Part shown: one piece after another, positions 51,418 through 59,771 of the stretch
How positions within the stretch are numbered: the stretch's first letter is position 1
How the letters are laid out: every line of letters starts with the position of its first letter
NCBI GenBank assembly: GCA_038226305.1
Contig: JBBRQN010000003.1
Coordinates: 186,001 to 250,000 of the forward strand
Length of the DNA: 64,000 bases
Direction: 5' to 3'
Origin: JASLDZ01 sp038226305
GTDB taxonomy: Bacteria > Pseudomonadota > Alphaproteobacteria > Caulobacterales > Caulobacteraceae
Notes under the pieces: generated by a model
Told to the model about the DNA's origin: nothing
What the model saw: the letters and a program-made list of their open reading frames with translations, nothing else
Database searches by the model: none
Made by a program: the position numbers and the translations under genes

Positions 51418-52392
51418 TCAGCGGGTCAGGTTCTTGTCGCGGGCGTATCGCGCCACTGTTTCCTCGACCGTCGGGACCTCGCCGAACAGCGCCATCTGCT
51501 GCTGCGGTTCGCGGTTGACGTAGCCGCCCTTGCGAAGCCACCGCATCACGACGAGCTGGTCACGCAGGCGGGGCGCGAACAGGGTGACCAGCGGCAGCAA
51601 CGGCGTGAGCCAGGTGGGAAACACCGGCTTGGCCCGGATCGGCCGGCCCAAGACCTTCGTGAAGGCGGCAGCCACGTTTTCGCCTGTCCCAGGAATCTCC
51701 GAGCCGACGTCCACGCTGGCATTCATCGCGGATGCCGGCAGGTCGAGCGCAGCGATGGCCGCATAGCGGGCCAGGTCTCGCGAATACAGCAGCGCCATGG
51801 GCACGCCCGGCAGGATGTCGGGAAACACACCCTTGGCGATGTTCTCCGGCACGATGTCGCGCGATCGATCGATGAACGCGCCCGCGCGCAGGGAAAGGAA
51901 GGGTTGGCCGGTCGACCTCAGGTGGCTCTCGGCCACAAACTTCTGGCTGAAGTGCGGAATGTTCGGCGCGAGATCGCAGCCCAGGATGGAGATGAGGATG
52001 AAGCACGGCACGCCTGCCGCTTTCGTGGCGTCGATCAGGTTCCTGTAGCCCTCGGTGTCCGCCCTGGAGTTGTCGGTCTTGGTCTTGGCGGAGTGGGCGG
52101 AAAAGCCCGCCGCGCTGGCGATCACCGCCGCAGCGCGCGGCTCGGCGCTCATCGCCGACTGCAGCGATGCCGCATCGTTCAGGTCGCCCGTCACGAAATC
52201 GGTGACGCCGAGCGCCTCGAACGACGTTCGGTTGCTGGTCTGACGGACCATGGCGCGCACGTGAACGCCGCGCTTGATCAAGGCCTCCACGATGTAGCCG
52301 CCCAGGTGTCCCGTCGCGCCGACGACGGTCACGATCCTCGGATCGGTCTGAGTCTGGCCAGAACCTCCGGCGATTGGCGGCGGAGTGGTCAT
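51418..52392 (-). CDS. NmrA-like NAD(P)-binding protein
   Basis: Atypical SDR of 324 residues. It has RIVTVVGATGHLGGYIVEALIKRG with the GxxGxxG site, VRAMVRQTS, then FVTGDLNDAASLQSAM and ISILGCDLAPNI. NmrA/YcfE-like proteins either reduce small molecules or act as redox sensors with no reaction; which applies is unknown. The catalytic Tyr-x3-Lys of true SDRs is not seen. It is divergent from a TetR gene with only 17 bp between starts, which suggests control by that regulator. Confidence 0.87.
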   Translation of the reverse strand: MTTPPPIAGGSGQTQTDPRIVTVVGATGHLGGYIVEALIKRGVHVRAMVRQTSNRTSFEALGVTDFVTGDLNDAASLQSAMSAEPRAAAVIASAAGFSAHSAKTKTDNSRADTEGYRNLIDATKAAGVPCFILISILGCDLAPNIPHFSQKFVAESHLRSTGQPFLSLRAGAFIDRSRDIVPENIAKGVFPDILPGVPMALLYSRDLARYAAIAALDLPASAMNASVDVGSEIPGTGENVAAAFTKVLGRPIRAKPVFPTWLTPLLPLVTLFAPRLRDQLVVMRWLRKGGYVNREPQQQMALFGEVPTVEETVARYARDKNLTR

Positions 52393-52409
52393 GGGATAAG
52401 CCCTCATCG

Positions 52410-53063
52410 ATGGAACGCGATCGTATCGACGGGATAGTCGCCGAGGAAGCGGAACGCGACCGTTCCGTTTCGACGCCAACGCCGAGCGGGGCTGCGGTCA
52501 AGCGCCCGCAGGTCACCGACGCCCTGACGCGCACCTTCTTCGAGGAGTGGGCGCGGGTCGGATACAGCGCGCTGAGCCTGGAAACGGTGGCGCGCAAGGC
52601 CGGGGTTGGAAAAGCCGCCCTGTATCGCCGGTGGCGGTCCAAGGCCGATATGGCGAGCGACCTCGTCAAGCAGATCGCCGCCGTCGCGCCAGCCCAACTT
52701 GCAGGAGACGATCGCGGATCGTTGGAGGCGGACCTCCACGCCATGTTGTTGGTGGGCGCACGAATGATGCGCGATCCACTGGTGCGGCGCATCATGCCGG
52801 ACCTCTACGCGGCCCTCGACCGCGAGCCGGCGCTGGCGGCGGCATTACGCCCCGGCGAGGCGGTGCGCGGAGCCAAGGTCAGGATGGTGATCGATCGGGC
52901 CATAGCCCGCGGCGAACTCTCCGCCGACATCGATCCACGCCTGGCGGCCAATCTTCTGATCGGGCCTCTCTATTGGCAGCTCGTCGTCCTGGGACACCGC
53001 ACCGATCGCGCCCAGATCCGCGCGCTCGCTCGCGCGACAGCGGCGGCGCTTAAGTCGGGGTGA
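52410..53063 (+). CDS. TetR family transcriptional regulator
   Basis: Repressor-type protein of 217 residues. A 30-residue acidic N-terminal arm precedes the helix-turn-helix: ALTRTFFEEWARVGYSALSLETVARKAGVGKAALYRRWRSKADM in parts. The C-terminal ligand part has the TetR_C pattern (LLVGARMMRDPLVRRIMPDLYAAL, LLIGPLYWQLVVLG). The start is uncertain because the arm covers a candidate operator at 52450-52467, but no later in-frame start exists before the HTH. It is divergent from the NmrA-like gene, its likely target. Confidence 0.9.
   Translation: MERDRIDGIVAEEAERDRSVSTPTPSGAAVKRPQVTDALTRTFFEEWARVGYSALSLETVARKAGVGKAALYRRWRSKADMASDLVKQIAAVAPAQLAGDDRGSLEADLHAMLLVGARMMRDPLVRRIMPDLYAALDREPALAAALRPGEAVRGAKVRMVIDRAIARGELSADIDPRLAANLLIGPLYWQLVVLGHRTDRAQIRALARATAAALKSG
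52450..52467. promoter_or_regulatory. candidate TetR operator inside the 5' end of the tetR gene
   Basis: CGGAACG, CGAC, CGTTCCG: perfect 7-bp arms with a 4-bp spacer, 41-58 bp into the TetR coding sequence. The size fits TetR-family operators. Its place inside the gene would need repression by blocking elongation, or an unusual start. Confidence 0.4.
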
Positions 53064-53207
53064 GCGCCGATCAAGAGTGAGCCAAGGGTCGGAAGCGGAG
53101 GCTGGCTTGTCGTTGGATCTTACGAACAGCACTGTGTTCGACGCGCCCCAGGCTCGTCGCACTTAAGTACGAGGGACACCCCGCTCGCCAGCGACCCGCC
53201 CTCTTCC

Positions 53208-53213
53208 TTGACA
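53208..53213 (+). promoter_or_regulatory. possible -35 element for argD
   Basis: TTGACA, a perfect -35 hexamer, 79 bp before argD. No good -10 follows at the usual spacing (CAAAGC or similar), so the promoter is tentative. Confidence 0.3.
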
Positions 53214-53247
53214 GGAACGGGCGGCGGTCTCAAAGCAAACGCTTGGA

Positions 53248-53270
53248 ATCCCCGGCCGCTCGCCGGGGAT
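53248..53270 (+). terminator. terminator-like hairpin just before argD
   Basis: ATCCCCGGC, loop CGCTC, GCCGGGGAT: perfect 9-bp stem followed by GTTCTGTTTTC, then the argD ribosome binding site AGGGGG and ATG. It has the form of an intrinsic terminator. It may end the tetR transcript, or serve as an attenuator in the argD leader. Confidence 0.55.
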
Positions 53271-53291
53271 GTTCTGTTTTCAGGGGGTCCC

Positions 53292-54545
53292 ATGACGGAC
53301 GCTCCGCATACGGCGAAACTCTCGCCGTCCGTTCCCTCCGACCACCTGATGGGCGTCTACAACCGCGCGCCCTTGGCCTTCGAGCGAGGCCGAGGCGTGC
53401 GCCTGACCGCCACCGACGGCGTGGAGTATCTGGACTGCCTGGCGGGCATCGCCGTGAACGCGCTGGGCCACGCGCACCCGAAGCTCGTGAAGGCGGTTCA
53501 GGATCAGGCCGAGGCCCTTTGGCACGTCTCCAACATCTTCACGATCCCCGAGCAGACCGCGCTCGCCACCCGCCTGTGCGAGGTGAGCTTCGCCGACGTG
53601 TGCTTCATGACCAACTCGGGCGCCGAAGCCATCGAGTGCGCCATCAAGACCGCGCGTCGCCACCACTTCGCCAACGGTGCCCCTGAGCGGATCGACATCA
53701 TCGGCTTCGACGGCAGCTTCCACGGCCGCACCTATGCGACGATCTTCGCCGCCGGAAATCCCAGCTACGTCGAGGGCTTCGGGCCGGACCTGCCGGGCTA
53801 CGTCCACTGCAAGTGGGGCGACCACGAGGGGATCAAGGCCGCCATCGCCAGCCCCACCGCCTGCGCCGTGCTCATCGAGCCGGTTCAGGGCGAGGGCGGC
53901 GCCCGCGCCCTTCCCGTCGAGTGCCTGCGGGGCCTGCGGGAGATGTGCGACGAACACGGGGTGCTCCTCATCTACGACGAGGTTCAGTGTGGCCTGGGGC
54001 GCACCGGCAAGCTGTTCGCCTATGAGTGGGCGGGAGAAGATCAGACGTTCGCGCCCGACATCATGGCCCTGGCCAAGGCGCTGGGCGGCGGCTTCCCCGT
54101 GGGCGCGTGCCTCGCCACGGCCAATGCGGCCAAGGGCATGACCGTGGGCGCCCACGGCTCCACCTACGGCGGGAACCCCCTCGCGATGACCGTGGCCCTG
54201 GCGGCGATGGAGGAGCTCACCTCCGAGACGCTGCTCCAGCACGTGCGCGACGTGTCGGGCTACTTCACCCAGCAGCTGGAGGGGCTGAAGAGCCGCTATC
54301 CGGACGTGATCGTGGACATCCGCGGCAAGGGCCTCCTGATCGGCGTGAAGCTGCACACCAACAACCGCGCCTTCATGCAGCTGGCTCGCGACCAGCACCT
54401 CCTGATCGCCGGCGGCGGCGACAACTGCGTGCGCCTCCTGCCCCCGCTGATCATCACACAGGAAGAGGCGCGCGAGGCCATCGGCAAGCTGGAGGCTGCC
54501 TGCGAGGCCGCCCGGGCGTCGCTGAAATCCGAAGCCGCCGCATGA
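53292..54545 (+). CDS. argD: acetylornithine/succinyldiaminopimelate aminotransferase
   Basis: PLP transaminase that makes N-acetylornithine. The 417-residue protein has GIAVNALGHAHPKLVKAV, MTNSGAEAIECAIKTARR, SFHGRTYATI, LIEPVQGEGGARAL, IYDEVQCGLGRTGKLFAYE and MALAKALGGGFPVGA with the PLP Lys. GSTYGGNPLAM closes the site. It may also serve lysine synthesis. AGGGGG stands before the ATG. The stop overlaps argF (ATGA). The upstream frame to 53208 lacks homology. Confidence 0.96.
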   Translation: MTDAPHTAKLSPSVPSDHLMGVYNRAPLAFERGRGVRLTATDGVEYLDCLAGIAVNALGHAHPKLVKAVQDQAEALWHVSNIFTIPEQTALATRLCEVSFADVCFMTNSGAEAIECAIKTARRHHFANGAPERIDIIGFDGSFHGRTYATIFAAGNPSYVEGFGPDLPGYVHCKWGDHEGIKAAIASPTACAVLIEPVQGEGGARALPVECLRGLREMCDEHGVLLIYDEVQCGLGRTGKLFAYEWAGEDQTFAPDIMALAKALGGGFPVGACLATANAAKGMTVGAHGSTYGGNPLAMTVALAAMEELTSETLLQHVRDVSGYFTQQLEGLKSRYPDVIVDIRGKGLLIGVKLHTNNRAFMQLARDQHLLIAGGGDNCVRLLPPLIITQEEAREAIGKLEAACEAARASLKSEAAA

Positions 54546-55474
54546 GCGCGCCAATTCGGCACTTCCTCGACCTCTACAAGCTCAGCGGGGGCGAACTCCG
54601 CGCCATCCTGGACGAGGCGCATCGCCGCAAGGCCGCCCGCGCCGGCTGGACTCGCGGTCGCGTGGACGCCGATGCGCCTGCGGCCGGTCGCACGCTGGCG
54701 ATGATCTTCGAGAAGCACTCCACCCGCACCCGCTTCTCGTTCGATGCGGCCATGCGCCAGCTGGGCGGATCGGTGATCATCTCCAACGCTTCCGAGATGC
54801 AGCTTGGCCGGGGCGAGCCGGTGGAGGACACGGCGCGCGTGCTCTCCCGAATGGTGGACGCGGTGATGATCCGCGCCCGCAGCCACGACGACGTGGAGCG
54901 CTTCAGCCAGGTGTCGCAGGTGCCGATCATCAACGGCCTGACCGACCGTAGCCACCCCTGCCAGATCCTCGCCGATCTTCAGACCGTCGAGGAGCGCAAA
55001 GGGCCGGTGGAGGGGCGCACGATCGCCTGGATCGGCGACGGCAACAACGTCTGCAACTCCCTGATCCACGCGGCGGGGCGGCTGAACTTCAAGCTCAACA
55101 TCGCCTGCCCGGCCGACTACCACCCCGACCTGATGGAGCTGGCCCGGGGCGGAGTGAGCGGTCAGGTCCACATCGGCCACGACGCCAAGGCCGCCGTGCT
55201 GGGTGCCGACGCGGTGATCACCGACACTTGGGTTTCGATGGGCGACACCGACCACGACGAGCGCCTGCAGGCGTTCGAGGCCTTTCAGGTGGACGAGGCG
55301 TTGATGGAGCGCGCCGCCCCCGACGCGATCTTCATGCACTGCCTCCCCGCCCATCGCGGCGAGGAGGTCACGGATGCAGTGATCGACGGCCCCTCAAGCG
55401 TGATCTTCGACGAAGCCGAAAACCGCATCCACGCCCAGAAAGCCGTCCTCGCCTGGGTCTTCGGCGCGATCTAG
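54542..55474 (+). CDS. argF: ornithine carbamoyltransferase
   Basis: Makes citrulline from ornithine and carbamoyl phosphate. The 310-residue protein has the carbamoyl-phosphate loop KHSTRTRFSF, HPCQILADLQT, the ornithine loop VSMGDTDHDE and the catalytic HCLPAHRGEEV. RHFLDLYKLSGGEL opens it. It is translationally coupled to argD by ATGA. The usual downstream gene hslO is absent here and lies at 11638. A long perfect hairpin follows the stop. Confidence 0.97.
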   Translation: MSAPIRHFLDLYKLSGGELRAILDEAHRRKAARAGWTRGRVDADAPAAGRTLAMIFEKHSTRTRFSFDAAMRQLGGSVIISNASEMQLGRGEPVEDTARVLSRMVDAVMIRARSHDDVERFSQVSQVPIINGLTDRSHPCQILADLQTVEERKGPVEGRTIAWIGDGNNVCNSLIHAAGRLNFKLNIACPADYHPDLMELARGGVSGQVHIGHDAKAAVLGADAVITDTWVSMGDTDHDERLQAFEAFQVDEALMERAAPDAIFMHCLPAHRGEEVTDAVIDGPSSVIFDEAENRIHAQKAVLAWVFGAI

Positions 55475-55476
55475 CG

Positions 55477-55517
55477 GCAAGTCAGGCGGGCGGCTCTGTG
55501 CCGCCCGCCTGACTTGC
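55477..55517. terminator. long perfect hairpin after argF
   Basis: Stem GCAAGTCAGGCGGGCGGC (55477-55494), loop TCTGT, GCCGCCCGCCTGACTTGC (55500-55517): 18 bp without mismatch, between the convergent stops of argF and the lipoprotein gene. It likely ends transcripts from both sides, though no T-run follows. Confidence 0.6.
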
Positions 55518-55520
55518 ACG

Positions 55521-56099
55521 TCAGATCGGCATGGGCATGGCGGGGCCGATGTGTTGCTGGACGGCGCGGGCGTCGAAGGCGCGGGGGTCGCCTTCAGGCT
55601 TCGGGCCCTTGCCCATCACGATCTCGGCGTTGGCGTCGTACTGGGTGATTTCGTGATAGTCGAAGCTCGACCCGAAGAAGGGGTCGCCGTAGCCGTAGCG
55701 CCAGCCGCCGCGACGGCCGTAGAGCCCCCACGACGGGCCCCAGTACCCGCCCCAGCCGCCATAACGGCCATAGCCGGGACCGTAGCCGAGGCCCGGGGAA
55801 GCGTAGACGCTGGTGTCGCGGTCGGTGTGGCGCTCGACGGTGGTGAACCAGTCGTAGCCGTTCTGCAGGGTCAGCTGGGCTGAGCGGTAGAGCAGGAACC
55901 GCTCCACCGTGTCGCGTGAGGTGAGCGAGTTGCCGGCGAAGCGCACCATGAAGCGGTTGGCCTCGATCTGGCGCTCGCTGTAGCCGCCCGAGGCCTGCGA
56001 GCCGCGCGCATTCAGGGGCTGGTAGGGCGTGGCCGTCTCGCAGGCGGCGAGCGACAGGGCGCCTGCGGCCACGGCTGCGATGAGGATGAGGCGCTTCAT
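55521..56099 (-). CDS. CC0125/CC1285-type lipoprotein
   Basis: Lipoprotein of 192 residues. The signal peptide MKRLILIAAVAAGALSLAAC ends in lipobox LAAC (Cys20). ATPYQP follows, then GYSERQIEANRFMVRFAGNSLTSRDTVERFLLYRSAQL in parts, then a Gly/Tyr/Trp-rich stretch of about 45 residues (GYGPGYGRYGGWGGYWGP), and a short end with YDANAEIVMGKGPKP. I recognise the pattern from Caulobacter lipoproteins of this name; the function is unknown. It is convergent with argF. Confidence 0.78.
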   Translation of the reverse strand: MKRLILIAAVAAGALSLAACETATPYQPLNARGSQASGGYSERQIEANRFMVRFAGNSLTSRDTVERFLLYRSAQLTLQNGYDWFTTVERHTDRDTSVYASPGLGYGPGYGRYGGWGGYWGPSWGLYGRRGGWRYGYGDPFFGSSFDYHEITQYDANAEIVMGKGPKPEGDPRAFDARAVQQHIGPAMPMPI

Positions 56100-56227
56100 G
56101 GCCGACTCCGGTGCGGATGACATCTGGATACTGCCTCCAGAAGGGCGGTTGCCCGCCTATTGTTCCGCCCAATGTCCGACGGACTCAAGGCGACCGTGAG
56201 GCATAGCCGTTGCAGCGCCGACGAAGG

Positions 56228-56866
56228 TCAGCGCCGCAGAAGGGCGAGGGCCGCGGCGCACAGGAGGAGCAGACCGGTGAAGGCGGCGAACCCCCGGGCG
56301 AAGCGGGGCTCGTTCATACGCCTGGCCAGCACCACGCCGCCGAGGCCGTAGGCGCTCATGGTCAGGGTATCGAGGCCGATGGTCACCGCCGCCAGCACCG
56401 CCAGCTGCGGGGGCAGGGGGCGATGCAGGTCGAGGAACGGCGGCAGGACGGCCCCGAAGAACAGGAGGATCTTGGGGTTGGCGATCTGCACCACAAAGCC
56501 TTGCACGATCGCGGGCGTGGTGCGGGCGGGAGCGGCATCCGCGTGGGCCGCGACAGGCTCCTCCGCCCGGAAGGCCACCGCCAGGGCCTTGGCGGCCAGA
56601 CCCACGAGGTAGGCGACGCCGATCAGCGTGAGGATCGGAAAGATCGCCGGAAACTTCTGCGCCAGTACGCCCAGCCCCAACCCAGCCGCTCCGTACCAGA
56701 CCAGCGTCGCGAGGTTCATGCCCACAGCCGAGGCGAGCGCCGCCCTCGGTCCCCGCTGCGCGCCCAGGGCGATCTGGAACACGTTGGCCGGGCCGGGGGT
56801 CAGCGCCAGCACCGTCATCACGCCGAGGTAGGCGGCGAAGCGGGAGGGATCGACGGGAAAGCTCAT
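56228..56866 (-). CDS. LysE/RhtB family amino-acid exporter
   Basis: Inner-membrane exporter of 212 residues with about six membrane segments. LALTPGPANVFQIALGAQRGPRAALASAVGMNLATL read in parts is the family signature. The middle loop (AEEPVAAHADAAPAR) is cytoplasmic, then FVVQIANPKILLFFGAVLPPF. Such proteins export lysine, arginine, threonine or homoserine. It lies in the arginine region between argF and argG, so arginine or a related amino acid is plausible. Confidence 0.9.
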   Translation of the reverse strand: MSFPVDPSRFAAYLGVMTVLALTPGPANVFQIALGAQRGPRAALASAVGMNLATLVWYGAAGLGLGVLAQKFPAIFPILTLIGVAYLVGLAAKALAVAFRAEEPVAAHADAAPARTTPAIVQGFVVQIANPKILLFFGAVLPPFLDLHRPLPPQLAVLAAVTIGLDTLTMSAYGLGGVVLARRMNEPRFARGFAAFTGLLLLCAAALALLRR

Positions 56867-56906
56867 GGTGCAGGCGGCCTAACGCGCCCGCACCATGAGG
56901 GAAAGC

Positions 56907-57683
56907 CTAGCGCACCGGGCCGGAGCGAAGCTGTTCCTTGAGGGCGCGAACCTCGTCGCGCAGGGCGTGGACTTCATCACGCAGCGCCCGAAGGTCGCCG
57001 CCGTCGGCACCCTCGAAGCGGCGCACGAAGACGTGTGGGCCGCCCGGTCCGTCTAGCTCGTGCGGACCGAAGTCCATGCCGGCGCCTTCCTTCCAGTGCC
57101 CGTCTTTGTCCTTCATCTGCTTGATGATGACCTGGGCGTATTCTCGGGCCTTCTCGCCTTCCTTGCGGGCCATGTCGCCGTCGCGGCGGGCGTCGGCTGC
57201 ATAGCGCAGTGCGTCGCGGCGATAGACTTCGGCGTCGGTGCGGGCGGTCTTGGCGTGGTCGAGCGCGTCCTTGCGGATCTGCGGGATGCGGGCGCTTGCG
57301 TCATGCGCCATCTTCTCGGCCTCGGCCTGGGTCAGCGCGTGGTCGGCGATGACGGTGACGTCGCGGCCGTCAGTGTCCTTGAAGCGCAGCACGTGCTCGT
57401 CCTTAGCGGGGGACATTGGGCCGGGGGACATCGAGCCGGGCGACATCATCATGTGCCCGCCGGGGCCGTGACCCTCGCCCGGGCCGCGATGCTTGATGAT
57501 GGTGATGTGCTGCCCGTTCTCGTTGAAGCGCATCACTTCCATGCCGTCGCCCGGCAGGGGCGGAAGCGGAGGCAGGGGAGCCGCGGCCACGGGCGGGGGA
57601 GCCAGCGGCGCCAAGGGCGGCAGAGGCGGCGGCGGGACGGCGGCCTGGAGCGCGGCCCCGGTCAGAAGTGCGGCGACGAACAT
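56907..57683 (-). CDS. exported Pro/Met-rich protein with coiled-coil end
   Basis: Protein of 258 residues with a short signal peptide (MFVAALLTGAALQAAVP). A Pro/Leu/Ala-rich part (about 17-50), then EVMRFNENGQHITIIKHRG, a His/Gly/Met/Ser stretch (HGPGGHMMMSPGSMSPGPMSP), then DEHVLRFKDTDGRDVTVIADHALTQAEAE in parts and a long charged helix (about 120-190). It ends in a heptad LRALRDEVHALRDEVRALKEQLR that should form a coiled coil. Function unknown. It is alone between the exporter and the MAPEG gene on the same strand. Confidence 0.72.
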   Translation of the reverse strand: MFVAALLTGAALQAAVPPPPLPPLAPLAPPPVAAAPLPPLPPLPGDGMEVMRFNENGQHITIIKHRGPGEGHGPGGHMMMSPGSMSPGPMSPAKDEHVLRFKDTDGRDVTVIADHALTQAEAEKMAHDASARIPQIRKDALDHAKTARTDAEVYRRDALRYAADARRDGDMARKEGEKAREYAQVIIKQMKDKDGHWKEGAGMDFGPHELDGPGGPHVFVRRFEGADGGDLRALRDEVHALRDEVRALKEQLRSGPVR

Positions 57684-57766
57684 CGGCGGTGTCTCCAAAG
57701 AACAGGCCCCAGGAGACCGACGCTACGCGCCCACGCCCAGGCTGGCACGTTAAGCCTTGGTCATGC

Positions 57767-58177
57767 TCAGCCGAGGGGGATGAGCCGCATCACGGTGTGC
57801 GTCAGGGCACCCAACATCAGGAGCACGCAGGCCAGGGCCTGGATCAGGAAACCCAGGCCGCGCTTTGCGGGGTCGGCCATGTACAGGAGGGCGTAGATCA
57901 CCCGACCGACGATCCACACGAGGCCGAGCCCCGCGGCCACGAGGTCGGCCAGCTGCGAGCCGGGGCTTTCCAGGGTGAACAGCCACAGGCAGGGAAGGAA
58001 GATCGGCATCCACTCCAGCGTGTTGGCCTGCACCCGCACGGCGCGCTCCAGGATCGGATCGCCGACCATGGCAGGGGCCTTGATGCCGGAGGTGCCCCGC
58101 GCCCGGCCCACGCCGAACCCGGTCCAGAAGTAGGTCAGCACGGCGAGAAGGGTGACGAGGGCGACGAGGGGATGCAT
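57767..58177 (-). CDS. MAPEG family membrane protein
   Basis: Four-helix membrane protein of 136 residues related to microsomal glutathione transferases. ERAVRVQANTLEWMPIFLPCLWL holds the family motif ERxxRxxANTxE. The final helix is LIQALACVLLMLGALTHTVMRLI. The function may be detoxification of lipids or peroxides with glutathione, but bacterial members are mostly untested. It lies upstream of the exported coiled-coil gene and after argG on the same strand. Confidence 0.9.
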   Translation of the reverse strand: MHPLVALVTLLAVLTYFWTGFGVGRARGTSGIKAPAMVGDPILERAVRVQANTLEWMPIFLPCLWLFTLESPGSQLADLVAAGLGLVWIVGRVIYALLYMADPAKRGLGFLIQALACVLLMLGALTHTVMRLIPLG

Positions 58178-58278
58178 GGCGCGGCGTTCCGAAAGGCTCG
58201 GCGCAAGCCGCCGCGAAGCTCCAGCCTAGGGCGAACCGCCAAGCTTGGCGAGGCTGGCTCGTCCCGCGGCGCGCGTGC

Positions 58279-59523
<1,245 letters not shown>

Positions 59524-59622
59524 GGGCGGAGTCTCCTGAAGTCAGCCTGTGGAGGGCCGGGCCGTGTAGGGGGCCAAGCCCTTGAGCGTCAACCACAACC
59601 CCCCTGTGGACCCCCTGTAGGC

Positions 59623-59627
59623 GAATC
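59623..59627. promoter_or_regulatory. GANTC (CcrM) site in the argG/nrdA gap
   Basis: GAATC, a GANTC motif, about 145 bp before the nrdA start. In Caulobacterales such sites can link transcription to DNA replication; ribonucleotide reductase would be a sensible target. Confidence 0.4.
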
Positions 59628-59722
59628 GTCATGCGCGCCGGATAGGCTCGGGCGTCAATGAAGCGGCGATAAAAAATTCCTTATTCGTCGCAGGTTGGCG
59701 GCGCACGTTAAGGCTTGATCAA

Positions 59723-59768
59723 CCCCACATATGCGGTCTTGATGGTCGACGGACTACAAGATGTGGGG
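59723..59768 (+). promoter_or_regulatory. possible RNA stem over the nrdA ribosome binding site
   Basis: CCCCACAT (59723-59730) and ATGTGGGG (59761-59768) can pair as an 8-bp stem with a 30-base loop. The right arm ends 3 bases before the ATG at 59772 and contains the only G-run near it, so pairing would hide the ribosome binding site. Confidence 0.4.
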
Positions 59769-59771
59769 CTT

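Noticed and set aside
53064..53247. Small gene between tetR and argD
   Set aside because: Short frames exist but none has a ribosome binding site, a hydrophobic segment or codon character of a gene.
59640..59771. NrdR boxes before nrdA
   Set aside because: No pair of ACACWATATATWGTGT-like sites was found; the only palindromes are TTGATCAA and the CCCCACAT/ATGTGGGG pair.
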